Assembly (NCBI RefSeq): GCF_027257875.1 | Contig: NZ_JAPVQY010000007.1 | Span: 124,001-188,000 of the forward strand | DNA: 64,000 nucleotides | Source: Burkholderia sp. IMCC1007 | Lineage (GTDB): Bacteria > Pseudomonadota > Gammaproteobacteria > Burkholderiales > Burkholderiaceae | Direction: 5' to 3' | Shown: in pieces, positions 28,257 to 37,670 of the stretch | Layout of the letters: each line of letters opens with the position of its first letter | How positions within the stretch are numbered: the first letter of the stretch is position 1 | Translations under genes and position numbers: made by a program | The notes under the pieces: generated by a model | What the model saw: only the letters and a program-made list of their open reading frames with translations | What the model was told of the DNA's origin: nothing | Database searches by the model: none

Positions 28257-29426
28257 ATGAACACGATCAAACGAATCGATCCGCGCCGGCCGTTCATCAT
28301 CACGGCCGAGGGCCTGAAGCGCATCACGCTCGGCGAGGAAGGCAGCGCCGATGCGAACGCCGCGCAGTGGTCCGCGCACGGTCACGGCGCGGCGGCGGCG
28401 AAGCCGCGCCGCGCGGTGCAGGACCCGAAGCACGTGATGCTGGTGGTGGCGCACACCGAGCGCGGCGCGCTCGACGATCACACGCGGCAGGCGATCGCCG
28501 CCGCCGCGGTGCTGGCCGACGCGCAGACGGAAGTCGCGCTGCTGGCGTTCGGCGAACTGAAGGACGACGCCGCGGAACTCGGCGTCGACAAGCTGATCGA
28601 GCTGGCCGACTTCGACCGTCGCGCGTTCGCGCCTGAAAGCGAATTGCAAGCGTTGCTGGCATGCGCGGCGGCGCTCGCGCCGAAGCACGTGTTCGTGCCC
28701 GACAACGCGACCGGCGACGGCGACCTCGGCCGGCGTTATGCGGCAGCGGCCGGCGCGAGCGTCGCGACCCATGTGGTCGAGATCGACGCGAAGCATGTCG
28801 GCGCGTATGCGCAAGCCGGGCGGGCGTTCGCGACGCGCGGGCTGCCCGACGTGATCCTGCTCGCGCAGAACGCGGTCGAAGCGAAACTGCCGTTCGTCGG
28901 CGCGGGCGAGCGCCTGGCCGCCGACTTCATCCGCCCGGCCGGCGACGCGGCGCAGACGTACCGCGATCTCGGCCTCGAGGAAATCGATGCGGCGCAGGTC
29001 GCGCTCGAGGAAGCCGACTTCATCGTGTCGGCCGGCAACGGCGTGTCCGACATCGGGGCGTTCGAGCGGCTGGCCGGTGCGTTCGGCGCGGCGATCGGCG
29101 CGAGCCGCGTCGCCGTCGACAACGGTCATTTCACGCGCGACAAGCAGGTGGGCGCGACCGGCAAGACGGTCGAGGCGAGCGTGTACATCGCGTTCGGCAT
29201 CTCCGGCGCGGTGCAGCATCTGCAGGGGATCAAGGACTGCCGCCACGTGATCGCCGTGAACCTCGATGGCAGCGCGCCGATCGCGAAGCGCGCGAACCTG
29301 ACGGTAGTGGGCGACGCGCAGGCAACCATCGCCGCGCTGATCGAACAGGTGCAGGCCGCGCGCGCGTCGCGCGGACAATCGCCGGCCGCGGTCGGCAGCC
29401 GTGAAACGGAAGGAGTCGCAGCATGA
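28257..29426 (+). CDS. etfA: Electron-transfer flavoprotein alpha subunit of the betaine operon
   Basis: A 389-residue ETF alpha subunit, longer than housekeeping EtfA because of an N-terminal extension of about 55 residues rich in Arg/Ala/His. The C-terminal FAD domain is clear: FIVSAGNGVSDIGAFERLAG, VAVDNGHFTRDKQVGATGKT, then YIAFGISGAVQHLQGIKDCR. It presumably accepts electrons from dimethylglycine demethylation. GGAG lies 7 bases upstream of the ATG. Its stop overlaps the etfB start (ATGA), indicating coupled translation and an equal ratio of subunits. Confidence 0.93.
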   Translation: MNTIKRIDPRRPFIITAEGLKRITLGEEGSADANAAQWSAHGHGAAAAKPRRAVQDPKHVMLVVAHTERGALDDHTRQAIAAAAVLADAQTEVALLAFGELKDDAAELGVDKLIELADFDRRAFAPESELQALLACAAALAPKHVFVPDNATGDGDLGRRYAAAAGASVATHVVEIDAKHVGAYAQAGRAFATRGLPDVILLAQNAVEAKLPFVGAGERLAADFIRPAGDAAQTYRDLGLEEIDAAQVALEEADFIVSAGNGVSDIGAFERLAGAFGAAIGASRVAVDNGHFTRDKQVGATGKTVEASVYIAFGISGAVQHLQGIKDCRHVIAVNLDGSAPIAKRANLTVVGDAQATIAALIEQVQAARASRGQSPAAVGSRETEGVAA

Positions 29427-30208
29427 ACGCCCCCCGCCAGTTGCAACGCATCGCGGTGCTCGTGTCCGTGGGCCGGCACCCCGTCAGCGGCACCGCGCGC
29501 TACAGCCGCAACGACGCGGCCGCGCTCGAAGTGGGCCGCCAGCTCGCGGAGAAGCATCAAGCGAAGCTCGACGTGATCCATGCGGGCGACCCCGCGAATG
29601 AAGCGCTCGCTGAATACCTCGCACTCGGCGCACGGCAGGTCGAAGTGCTGGCCTGCCGCGACAGCGACGATGTCGCGCATGCGCTCGCCGCGCGCGTCGA
29701 AGGCTATGACCTGGTACTGACCGGCACCCGCGCCGAGGGCGCGTACGACACCGGGATGCTGCCGTATCGCGTCGCCGCGGCGCTCGGCTATCCGCTCGTC
29801 GGCTCGGCCGTCGACGTGACGGTCGAAGGCGGCCGCGCGACCGTGCGGCAATTCCTGCCGAAAGGGCTGCGGCGGCGCGTCGACGCGGCGCTGCCGGCCG
29901 TCGTCGCGGTGCATCCGCTCGCCAACGCGCAGCCGCGCTATGCGTACGCGCGGCTGCGGGCCGGCGCGATCCGCCCGGCGCTCACGGCGACCGGCGCGGA
30001 TGCCGACGCCGCGGCATGGCGGGTCGGTCCGATCGAGCGTAAACCCGTAAAGCTCGTGGCTGCCGAGAAGCGCTCCGGGCATGCGCGGATGCTGTCCGCG
30101 ACGACGACCGAAAGCCGCGGCGGCAACGTCGTAAATGAAGGGAGTTCAGTCGAAAAAGCACAAGTGATCCTCGCGTATTTGCGCGAGCATCAACTCATCG
30201 ACTACTGA
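29423..30208 (+). CDS. etfB: Electron-transfer flavoprotein beta subunit of the betaine operon
   Basis: A 261-residue ETF beta subunit. Visible features are IAVLVSVGRHPVSGTARYSR at the N-terminus, the AMP-binding-type segment DLVLTGTRAEGAYDTGMLPY near residue 93 and PLVGSAVDVTVEGGRATVRQ. The C-terminus (VEKAQVILAYLREHQLIDY) is the segment that usually docks onto partner dehydrogenases. It forms a heterodimer with EtfA and overlaps its gene by four bases. It belongs to the special ETF branch linked to betaine/carnitine genes rather than the fatty-acid ETF, judged by context. Confidence 0.9.
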   Translation: MNAPRQLQRIAVLVSVGRHPVSGTARYSRNDAAALEVGRQLAEKHQAKLDVIHAGDPANEALAEYLALGARQVEVLACRDSDDVAHALAARVEGYDLVLTGTRAEGAYDTGMLPYRVAAALGYPLVGSAVDVTVEGGRATVRQFLPKGLRRRVDAALPAVVAVHPLANAQPRYAYARLRAGAIRPALTATGADADAAAWRVGPIERKPVKLVAAEKRSGHARMLSATTTESRGGNVVNEGSSVEKAQVILAYLREHQLIDY

Positions 30209-30260
30209 TTTTGATGCCTGTCGGCAACAACACTGGGACGCAAGGAATCCGGAGCAAACG

Positions 30261-31502
30261 ATGAAAGTATCGGCAGACATTCGCGCACTGATCGAACGCC
30301 GCAAGGAAGGCTACAGCCTCGAGGCGCCGTTCTACACGAGCGAGGAGATCTTCGCCCTCGACATGGAGGCGATTTTCCGGCAGCACTGGATCCAGGTAGC
30401 GGTCGAACCGGACATTCCCGAGCCGGGCGACTACGTGACCGTGGAACTGGGCAGCGACTCGATCCTGATCGTGCGCGACGACGACATGGAAATCCGCGGG
30501 TTCCACAACGTATGCCGTCACCGCGGCGCGCGCTTGTGCAACGAGGACAAAGGCTCGGTCGGCAACATCGTGTGCCCGTACCACAGCTGGACCTACAACC
30601 TGACGGGTCAGCTGATGTTCGCCGAGCACATGGGCGAGAAGTTCGACCGCTGCAAGCACAGCCTGAAGTCGGTGCACGTGCAGAACCTGGCGGGCCTGAT
30701 CTTCGTGTGCCTCGCCGACGAGCCGCCCGCCGACTTCGCGCAATTGCGCGCCGAGATGGAGCCGTACCTGCTGCCGCACGATCTGCCGAATACGAAGATC
30801 GCCGCACAGATCGACATCATCGAGGAAGGCAACTGGAAGCTCACGATGGAGAACAACCGCGAGTGCTATCACTGCGTCGCGAACCATCCGGAGCTGACGA
30901 TCTCGCTGTACGAATACGGCTTCGGCTACCAGCGTTCCGACGCGAACGCCGAGGGCATGGACGCATTCGCGGAAACCTGCGTGCGTCGCGGCAAGGAGTG
31001 GGCCGAGATGGGCCTGCCGTCCGCCGAAATCGAAAAGCTGGACGACGTGACGGGTTTCCGCACGCAGCGCCTGCCGCTCGACCGTCACGGCGAATCGCAG
31101 ACGCTCGATGCGAAGGTCGCGTCGAAGAAGCTGCTCGGCAAGTTCGACCAGGCCGACCTCGGTGGCCTGTCGTTCTGGACGCAGCCGAACTCGTGGCACC
31201 ACTTCATGAGCGATCACATCGTGACGTTCTCGGTGATTCCGCTGTCGGCCGGCAAGACGCTCGTGCGTACCAAGTGGCTCGTGCACAAGGACGCGAAGGA
31301 AGGCATCGACTACGACGTGAAGAACCTCACGGCCGTGTGGAACGCAACCAACGACCAGGATCGCGCGCTCGTCGAATTCTCGCAGCGCGGCGCGACCAGC
31401 AGCGCCTACGAGCCGGGCCCGTATTCGCCGTTCACGGAAGGTCTCGTCGAAAAATTCTCGGCCTGGTATATCGGCCGGCTCGCCGAAAAAACCGGCGCGT
31501 AG
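30261..31502 (+). CDS. gbcA: Glycine betaine monooxygenase, Rieske oxygenase subunit GbcA
   Basis: A 413-residue oxygenase that demethylates glycine betaine to dimethylglycine and formaldehyde with electrons from GbcB. The Rieske [2Fe-2S] cluster is CRHRGARLC...CPYHSW (Cys85, His87, Cys105, His108). The mononuclear iron ligands are in MENNRECYHCVANHPEL (histidines near residues 209-214), with a later Asp expected near residue 360. The length is typical for the choline monooxygenase/betaine group. GGAG lies 7 bases before the ATG. It starts 52 bases after etfB and is followed 29 bases later by its reductase. Confidence 0.95.
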   Translation: MKVSADIRALIERRKEGYSLEAPFYTSEEIFALDMEAIFRQHWIQVAVEPDIPEPGDYVTVELGSDSILIVRDDDMEIRGFHNVCRHRGARLCNEDKGSVGNIVCPYHSWTYNLTGQLMFAEHMGEKFDRCKHSLKSVHVQNLAGLIFVCLADEPPADFAQLRAEMEPYLLPHDLPNTKIAAQIDIIEEGNWKLTMENNRECYHCVANHPELTISLYEYGFGYQRSDANAEGMDAFAETCVRRGKEWAEMGLPSAEIEKLDDVTGFRTQRLPLDRHGESQTLDAKVASKKLLGKFDQADLGGLSFWTQPNSWHHFMSDHIVTFSVIPLSAGKTLVRTKWLVHKDAKEGIDYDVKNLTAVWNATNDQDRALVEFSQRGATSSAYEPGPYSPFTEGLVEKFSAWYIGRLAEKTGA

Positions 31503-31531
31503 TACTCAGCAGCGGACAAGCGGAGCAAGAC

Positions 31532-32680
31532 ATGATGCGAGATGCGGCCAATTTCGAGCCGGCAGAAAGCCGGGTGACGCACCCGGCTTTCTGGAGTGCC
31601 CTTCCCGAGCGCTGGACGAGCGACGTCGAGGAAACGCTGGTGTGCTGCCACGTGCGGCAGGAAACCCACGACGTGAAGAGTTTCTTCTTCCGTTCGCCGC
31701 AAGGTCGTACGTTCTCGTTCGAGCCCGGGCAATTCATCACGCTCGAGCTCGACATCGACGGCGAGACGATCAACCGGTGCTACACGATCTCGTCGTCGCC
31801 GGCGCGGCCGCACACGATCTCGATCACGGTCAAGCGCGTGCCGGGCGGCAAGGTGTCGAACTGGCTGCACGACAACCTGCAGCCGGGCGCGTCGGTTCGC
31901 GTGCTCGGCCCGGCCGGCGAATTCACGTGTGCGCGGCATCCGGCGCGCAAGTACCTGTTCCTGTCGGCAGGCTCGGGCGTCACGCCGCTGATGTCGATGA
32001 GCCGCGCGCACCATGATCTCGCGGAAGATCGCGACATCCTGTTCGTGCACAGCGCGCGCACGCCGGACGACATCATCTTCGCGCGCGAGCTCGACCTGAT
32101 CGCATCGAACCATACGAACTTCCGCACGTCATTCGTCGTCGAGCGCGTCGGTGCGCGCACCAACTGGCCGGGCGTCACGGGCTTCCTGACGCTGCCGCTG
32201 CTCAAGCTGATCGCACCGGACTTCATGGAGCGCGAGATTTTCACGTGCGGCCCCGCGCCGTACATGAAGGCCGTGCGCGACCTGCTCGACGAAGCCGGTT
32301 TCGACCGCAAGCAGTATCACGAGGAGAGCTTCTCGTTCGAAACGCTCGCGCAGACCGCGAGCGACGAAGTGCTCGCCGAACTCGTGCCGGCGGCCGATGG
32401 CGTCGACGCTGCGACCAAGCAATACACGGTCAGCTTCGCGAAGAGCAATCGCGAGATCTCGTGCGGCTCGGAGCAGCACGTGCTCGACGCGGCACGCCAG
32501 TCGGGCGTGCGGCTTCCCGCTTCGTGCACGCAGGGCATGTGCGGCACCTGCAAGGTGAAGCTCGTGTCGGGGCAGGTGGAGATGAAGCACAACGGCGGTA
32601 TCCGCCAGCGCGAGATCGATCAGGGGATGGTGCTGCTGTGCTGCAGCAAGCCGCTGTCCGATCTCGTCGTCGACAAGTAA
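31532..32680 (+). CDS. gbcB: Glycine betaine monooxygenase reductase subunit GbcB
   Basis: A 382-residue ferredoxin-NAD(P) reductase fused to a C-terminal plant-type [2Fe-2S] ferredoxin. The flavin motif is RCYTISSSPARPHTISITVK, the pyridine-nucleotide motif is YLFLSAGSGVTPLMSMSRAH, and a late EIFTCGPAPYMKAVRDLL follows. The ferredoxin cysteines are in CTQGMCGTC and a final CC near residue 371. It supplies electrons to GbcA. Two adjacent ATGs (31532, 31535) are possible, and GGAG lies 6 bases before the first. It is the last enzyme gene of the run. Confidence 0.94.
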   Translation: MMRDAANFEPAESRVTHPAFWSALPERWTSDVEETLVCCHVRQETHDVKSFFFRSPQGRTFSFEPGQFITLELDIDGETINRCYTISSSPARPHTISITVKRVPGGKVSNWLHDNLQPGASVRVLGPAGEFTCARHPARKYLFLSAGSGVTPLMSMSRAHHDLAEDRDILFVHSARTPDDIIFARELDLIASNHTNFRTSFVVERVGARTNWPGVTGFLTLPLLKLIAPDFMEREIFTCGPAPYMKAVRDLLDEAGFDRKQYHEESFSFETLAQTASDEVLAELVPAADGVDAATKQYTVSFAKSNREISCGSEQHVLDAARQSGVRLPASCTQGMCGTCKVKLVSGQVEMKHNGGIRQREIDQGMVLLCCSKPLSDLVVDK

Positions 32681-32703
32681 AAAAAGACGCGCCATCGGTC
32701 GGC

Positions 32704-32722
32704 CCGGAGGCGTCGCCTCCGG
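32704..32722. repeat. Near-perfect palindrome between gbcB and the binding-protein gene
   Basis: CCGGAGGCG and CGCCTCCGG flank a single T, forming a nine-base-arm palindrome 23 bases after the gbcB stop. No T run follows. It could attenuate transcription, stabilise the upstream message, or be a protein site. Confidence 0.55.
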
Positions 32723-32816
32723 ACAAGCATCCGTCGTAAACCGACCGGATCGCCGAATTGTGGTTGAAGAACCTAGAGAGACACCGCGCGGTGAGCGCAT
32801 ATCAAGGAGATCGACC

Positions 32817-33680
32817 ATGAAACTGTTCGGAAAACTGTTGTATACCGGCGCACTGTCGGCAATGGTGGCGTTGAGCGCATCGGCACTCGCCGACACGAAA
32901 CCGACGTTGAAGATCGGCTACGTCGAAGGCTGGGACGACAGCGTCGCCACGTCGAACGTCGCCGCGCGCGTGATCGAGAAGAAGCTCGGCTACGAGGTGA
33001 AGCTCGTGCCGGTCGCGGCCGGCATCATGTGGCAGGGCGTGGCACGCGGCGACCTCGATGCGACGCTGTCCGCATGGCTGCCGGTCACGCACGGCTCGTA
33101 CTGGGGCGAATACAAGTCGAAGGTCGTCGATCTTGGCGCGAACTTTCCTGACGCGAAGATCGGCCTGATCGTTCCCGACTACGTGAAGGCGAAGAGCATC
33201 GACGATCTGAACGCGGAGAAGAGCGACTTCGGTGGCCGCATCGTCGGCATCGATGCGGGCGCGGGCGTGATGCGCAAGACCGACGAAGCGATCAAGAACT
33301 ACGGCCTGAACTACACGCTGATGCCGAGCTCGGGCGGTGCGATGACGGCCGAACTGTCGCGCTCGGTCGGCGCGAGCAAGCCGGTGATCGTGACGGGCTG
33401 GGCGCCGCACTGGATGTTCGCGAAGTGGAAGCTGCGCTTCCTCGAGGATCCGAAGAAGGTGTACGGCGGCGCCGAGCATGTCGACAGCGTCGTGAATCCG
33501 GGCCTCGAAACCAAGGCGAAGCCGGTCGTCGCATTCCTGAAGAAATTCCAGTGGAAGCCGGGTGAAATCGACAGCGTGATGCTGGCGATCCAGAACGGCT
33601 CGAAGCCGGAAGCCGCCGCCGATGCATGGATTGCAGCGCATGCGGACCGCGTGAATTCGTGGACTGAAGGCGCTCAATAA
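32817..33680 (+). CDS. Glycine betaine/choline-type ABC substrate-binding protein (orphan)
   Basis: A 287-residue periplasmic OpuAC-family binding protein. The signal peptide is LLYTGALSAMVALSASALA, cleaved before DTKPTL. The mature part begins KIGYVEGWDDSVATSNVAA and contains the betaine-binding aromatic segments LSAWLPVTHGSYWGEY and VTGWAPHWMFAKWKLRFL. AAGGAGA lies 6 bases before the ATG at 32817. No permease or ATPase gene is adjacent. In Pseudomonas, lone binding proteins of this type (for choline, betaine or carnitine) share one core transporter, so that arrangement is likely. The exact ligand is uncertain. Confidence 0.88.
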   Translation: MKLFGKLLYTGALSAMVALSASALADTKPTLKIGYVEGWDDSVATSNVAARVIEKKLGYEVKLVPVAAGIMWQGVARGDLDATLSAWLPVTHGSYWGEYKSKVVDLGANFPDAKIGLIVPDYVKAKSIDDLNAEKSDFGGRIVGIDAGAGVMRKTDEAIKNYGLNYTLMPSSGGAMTAELSRSVGASKPVIVTGWAPHWMFAKWKLRFLEDPKKVYGGAEHVDSVVNPGLETKAKPVVAFLKKFQWKPGEIDSVMLAIQNGSKPEAAADAWIAAHADRVNSWTEGAQ

Positions 33681-33858
33681 GCATCGCGACATACGTCGCA
33701 CGAAACATCATAAAAATACGCCGGGAGTGACACGCAGGAATCCGAAATAATCAGGATGTAATGCGGCCATATCCCGGCTTTCTTTTACTGATTCTGCAAA
33801 AAAGCGCGTAAGTTGTTACACTACGCCACTTGTGCGGAGTCATCTCAGGAGGAATTGG

Positions 33859-35514
33859 ATGAGTCAGGCAGGACTGCGTGCGAATCGCACCAGTGATGTT
33901 GGAACAACCATCTCACATGATTCGACGGGCCATACGCTGCATCGTGGCCTGACTTGGAAGGATGCATTCTGGGTGACGAGCGGCGTGCCGGCTGGCGTGC
34001 TGTTCACGATCGGCGGCGTATGCGCGACGGTCGGCCAACCCGCGTGGGCGATCTGGATCGCCGCGATCACGATGGGGCTGATCCAGAGCGCGACTTATGC
34101 GGAAATATCGGGGCTATTTCCCCATAAATCGGGCGGCGCGTCGGTGTATGGCGCAATTGGCTGGGTGCGTTACAGCAAGCTGATTGCCCCGGTTTCCGTG
34201 TGGTGCAACTGGCTCGCGTGGTCGCCGATGCTTGCGCTCGGTTGCGGCCTCGCGGCGAGCTATGCGCTCACGAGTCTCTTTCCCGCCAATGCGGCGGTGC
34301 TGCACTGGCAGTTCAAGATCGCGGATCTCGGTTTCATCAAGCCGGGTCTGTCTCTGCGAATCAACGCGACATTCATCATCGCGACGATTCTGCTTCTCAT
34401 CACGTTCAAGCTTCAGCACAGCGGTGCGTCGAAGGCTGCACGCACGCAGCGCATTCTCGGCATTGCGTCGCTCACGCCGTTGCTGATCGTCGGCATCGTG
34501 CCGTTCATCACCGGCGACGTGCCGATGTCGAACCTGCTTCCGCTGCTGCCGCTCGGTCACGACGCGCACGGCAATCTCACGACCGCGACGTTCGGCTCGT
34601 GGAACGGGCAGGGCGTCACGATGGCGCTCGGCGCGATGTTCATGGCCGGCTGGGCGTCGTACGGTTTCGAGACGGCCGTCTGCTACACGCGCGAATTCCG
34701 CGATCCGCGCCGCGACACCGCGAAGGCGATCTTCTGGTCGGGCGCGCTGTGTCTCGTCGTGATGACGCTCGTGCCGATGGCGTTCCAGGGCGCGCTCGGC
34801 ACGCAGGCGATGCTCGATCCGGCGATCGGCGACGGCACCGGCGTCGCGGCCGCGATGGCGAAGATCGTCGGCGGCGGCGCGTGGGTCGCGAATGCGGTCG
34901 TCGTGATGCTGATGCTGTCGATCCTGCTGATCGTGATGACGTCGATGATGGGCTCGTCGCGCACGCTGTACCAGGCATCGGTCGACGGCTGGCTGCCGAA
35001 GTACCTGTCGCACGTGAACGAGCACGGCTCGCCCACGCGCGCGATGTGGACCGACCTCGGCTTCAACCTCGTGTTGCTGATGATGTCGGACTACATGACG
35101 GTGCTGTCGATCTCGAACGTCTGCTACATGTTGTTCGTATTCCTGAACCTTCAGTCCGGCTGGATCCACCGGATGGATCGCGGCAACTGGGATCGGCCGT
35201 TCCGCTGCCCGACGTGGCTGCTCGTCGCCGGCTCGATCTGCGGCTATGCGAACCTCGTCTACGTCGGCGCGGGTGCGAACCTGCAGGGCGAAGGCACGCT
35301 GCGCAACGGGCTGATCGCGATGCTGCTGATCGTGCCGGTGTTCCTGTTCCGCCACTACTGGCAGGATCGCGGCCGTTTCCCCGCGCAGATGCAGCGCGAC
35401 ATGGAACTCGAAGTGCCGAAGCGCGCGATGTGGCTGAGTTTGATGCCGTATGCGGCGCTGGTTGGCGCGGCGCTCACGATCTGGTTGTCGTATTACTTCG
35501 CGTGGGTGAAGTAA
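33859..35514 (+). CDS. APC-superfamily amino acid/amine permease
   Basis: A 551-residue inner-membrane permease with about 12 predicted helices. Typical APC segments are FWVTSGVPAGVLFTIGGVCA in helix 1, AEISGLFPHKSGGASVYGA after helix 2, MFMAGWASYGFETAVCYTRE in the middle and SRTLYQASVDGWLPKYLSHV. AGGAGG lies 6 bases before the ATG at 33859, and a strong terminator follows the gene. It stands alone, 178 bases after the betaine-type binding protein. A role in uptake of an amine or amino acid linked to the pathway is possible but not shown by sequence. Confidence 0.87.
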   Translation: MSQAGLRANRTSDVGTTISHDSTGHTLHRGLTWKDAFWVTSGVPAGVLFTIGGVCATVGQPAWAIWIAAITMGLIQSATYAEISGLFPHKSGGASVYGAIGWVRYSKLIAPVSVWCNWLAWSPMLALGCGLAASYALTSLFPANAAVLHWQFKIADLGFIKPGLSLRINATFIIATILLLITFKLQHSGASKAARTQRILGIASLTPLLIVGIVPFITGDVPMSNLLPLLPLGHDAHGNLTTATFGSWNGQGVTMALGAMFMAGWASYGFETAVCYTREFRDPRRDTAKAIFWSGALCLVVMTLVPMAFQGALGTQAMLDPAIGDGTGVAAAMAKIVGGGAWVANAVVVMLMLSILLIVMTSMMGSSRTLYQASVDGWLPKYLSHVNEHGSPTRAMWTDLGFNLVLLMMSDYMTVLSISNVCYMLFVFLNLQSGWIHRMDRGNWDRPFRCPTWLLVAGSICGYANLVYVGAGANLQGEGTLRNGLIAMLLIVPVFLFRHYWQDRGRFPAQMQRDMELEVPKRAMWLSLMPYAALVGAALTIWLSYYFAWVK

Positions 35515-35584
35515 GCGCGTGACGCTTCGCGCGGCGAACCCGGACACCGCACCCGGGCCGTCGCGCGACGCGACGAACTGCATG

Positions 35585-35622
35585 AAAAAAAACCGACCGG
35601 CTGATTGCCGGTCGGTTTTTTT
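35585..35622. terminator. Bidirectional terminator between the permease and purU
   Basis: The stem ACCGACCGGC / GCCGGTCGGT has a five-base loop (TGATT). It is preceded by an A run and followed by T residues, so it works in both directions. It lies between two convergent genes. Confidence 0.92.
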
Positions 35623-35648
35623 GTGGGCGGCTGGCCGAACCGACGCGC

Positions 35649-36536
35649 TTACGGAAACACCACCGTCCGATCGCCGTTCAGGAACACCCGCCGCTCGATG
35701 AACGCCTTCACCGCCCGTGCGAGCGTGATCGATTCGACGTCACGCCCGACCGCGAGCAGTTGCTCCGGCCGCAGCGCGTGATCGACCCGCTCGACCACCT
35801 GCTCGATGATCGGGCCTTCGTCGAGATCGTCGGTCACGAAGTGCGCGGTCGCGCCGATCAGCTTCACGCCGCGCGCATGCGCCTGGTGATACGGCTTCGC
35901 GCCCTTGAAGCCCGGCAGGAACGAGTGATGGATATTGATCGCGCGGTTCGCGAGCTTCGCGCTCGTTTCCTGCGACAGCACCTGCATGTAGCGCGCGAGG
36001 ATCACGAGTTCGGCGCCGCTCGACTCGAAGAAGTCGAGCCACTGCGCTTCCTGCTGCGCCTTGGTGTCGGCCGTGATCGGGAAGTGCCGGAACGGCAGCC
36101 CGTGCTGCGTCGCCAGTGGTTCGAAGTCCGGATGGTTCGACACGATGCCGACGATGTCCATCTTCAGCTCGCCCATCCGCCAGCGGAACAGCAGATCCGC
36201 GAGGCAGTGCTCGAGCTTCGACACCATGATCAGCACCTTCGGGCGCGCGTTCACGTCGTGGATCGCCCATTGCGCAGCGCCTTCGGCGTCGCCGCCGAGC
36301 GTGGCCGCGATCGGCCCGAACTCCTGGCGCAGCGCGTCGATCTGCAGCGTCTCATCCGTCGGATGAAACACGCAGCGCACGAAGAAGTGATTGCTGAGAT
36401 CGTCGTCGAACACGTTCAGCGCATCGACGTAGCAGCGATGGCGTTCGAGAAAGCCGACGACGGCGGCGACCTGGCCGGCCGCGCTCGGGCACGACAGCGT
36501 CAGGACGAATTGATCGGGGCGTGAGTCGGCGGTCAT
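35649..36536 (-). CDS. purU: Formyltetrahydrofolate deformylase PurU
   Basis: A 295-residue enzyme that hydrolyses 10-formyl-tetrahydrofolate to formate and tetrahydrofolate. An N-terminal ACT domain (about residues 8-85, FVLTLSCPSAAGQVAAVVGF) precedes the formyltransferase domain. Catalytic features are IVSNHPDF and the pair INIHHSFLPGFKGAKPYHQA and GATAHFVTDDLDEGPII, holding the conserved Asn-His-Asp triad. It likely balances the folate one-carbon pool while methyl groups from betaine are oxidised, matching purU copies found near sox/fdhA genes in Pseudomonas. It converges on the permease across a shared terminator. Confidence 0.95.
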   Translation of the reverse strand: MTADSRPDQFVLTLSCPSAAGQVAAVVGFLERHRCYVDALNVFDDDLSNHFFVRCVFHPTDETLQIDALRQEFGPIAATLGGDAEGAAQWAIHDVNARPKVLIMVSKLEHCLADLLFRWRMGELKMDIVGIVSNHPDFEPLATQHGLPFRHFPITADTKAQQEAQWLDFFESSGAELVILARYMQVLSQETSAKLANRAINIHHSFLPGFKGAKPYHQAHARGVKLIGATAHFVTDDLDEGPIIEQVVERVDHALRPEQLLAVGRDVESITLARAVKAFIERRVFLNGDRTVVFP

Positions 36537-36740
36537 GAGAATCCTCGGGTGTCATGGGGCGCGAGCCCGCGCGGGGCGCAGCGGGGCGCCGCGCGACGCG
36601 GGTAGCGGGAGACTCAAGTAAATCAGGACGATTTTTGCGCGGATAGAACCAACGCGCCGTGTGGCTGGTATCGGTACGCCAGCAGGGGCGCACGGCGCGC
36701 CGCGGGTGATGCGGCGGTGTTCACGCCGCCGGGCGGCCCG

Positions 36741-37646
36741 TCACGCCGGCGCGCACGCGTCGAGGAGCCAGCGGCGGAACACGTGGGTGGCGTCCGGCTC
36801 GGGCCGCTGCGGCGGCCGCACCAGGAAGTAGCCGCGCGACGTCACGACCGGCGCGTCGACGAGCTTCACCAGTTGCCCGGACGCGACGAGCTCGTCGACG
36901 AGCGGCGACCAGCCGAGCGCGACGCCCTCGCCGAGCAGCGCCGCATGGATCACCAGCGCATAGCTGTTGAACGTCACGCCGCGCGCGGCGGCCAGCGTAT
37001 CGACGCCGTGCGCGTCGAACCAGCCGGCCCACGACAGCCAGCGCTCGGGGCGCGTCGGCTGCACGTGCAGCAGCGGCAGCGCATGCAGGTGGTCGGGCCG
37101 CGCGACATGCGGATGCGCGGCGCGAAACGCCGGCGAGCAGACGGGCGTGACCGATTCCGGAAAGAGCCGCGCGGCCGTGCACGACGGCCAGTGGCCGTCG
37201 CCGAACAGGATCGCGATGTCGGCATGGTCGCGCTGCGCGTCGTAATCCTGCGACGTGACGACCCGCACGTCGACGTCCGGCATCACGTGCTTCAGGCCGG
37301 CCAGGCGCGGCATCAGCCAGTAGGTGGCGAACCCGAAATCCGTGACGATCGTGAGCGCGCCGTGCTCGCGGCGCGCGCGCAGCGTCGCGGTCGCGCCGCG
37401 CAGCGTGTCGAGGCTCTGCCGCACCGCTTCGTACAGGCACTGGCCGTCGGTCGTCAGCGTGACGCCGCGCGGGCTGCGCTCGAACAGAGGCACGCCGAGC
37501 TCCGCCTCCAGCTGGAACACCTGCTGGCTCACGGCCGGCTGCGTCGAGCCCAGCTCGCGCGCGGCGGCCGTGAAGCTCGCGAGACGGGCGGCCGATTCGA
37601 ACGCGCGCAGCGCCTGCATCGACGGTAACGCTTCGGATCTCGACAT
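36741..37646 (-). CDS. LysR-family regulator divergent to betC (choline sulfate use)
   Basis: A 301-residue LysR regulator of the GcvA-like group. The DNA-binding domain covers about residues 8-67 (MQALRAFESAARLASFTAAA, then STQPAVSQQVFQLEAELGVP). The effector domain includes TIVTDFGFATYWLMPRLAGL and late GVALGWSPLVDELVASGQLV. The ATG at 37646 has GAGAGA about 6 bases upstream. Longer in-frame starts lack a site. It is divergent from betC, the standard arrangement for choline-sulfatase regulators, and a LysR-type dyad lies eight bases upstream of its start codon. Confidence 0.88.
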   Translation of the reverse strand: MSRSEALPSMQALRAFESAARLASFTAAARELGSTQPAVSQQVFQLEAELGVPLFERSPRGVTLTTDGQCLYEAVRQSLDTLRGATATLRARREHGALTIVTDFGFATYWLMPRLAGLKHVMPDVDVRVVTSQDYDAQRDHADIAILFGDGHWPSCTAARLFPESVTPVCSPAFRAAHPHVARPDHLHALPLLHVQPTRPERWLSWAGWFDAHGVDTLAAARGVTFNSYALVIHAALLGEGVALGWSPLVDELVASGQLVKLVDAPVVTSRGYFLVRPPQRPEPDATHVFRRWLLDACAPA

Positions 37647-37654
37647 AAGTCTCT

Positions 37655-37670
37655 CTAATGGCCCCATAAG
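37655..37670. promoter_or_regulatory. LysR-type dyad between the regulator gene and betC
   Basis: CTAATGGCCCCATAAG is an imperfect dyad with arms CTnATGG and CCATnAG, and contains the LysR signature T-N11-A. It lies just upstream of the regulator start and about 200 bases before betC. Autoregulation and betC control are inferred. Confidence 0.45.
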
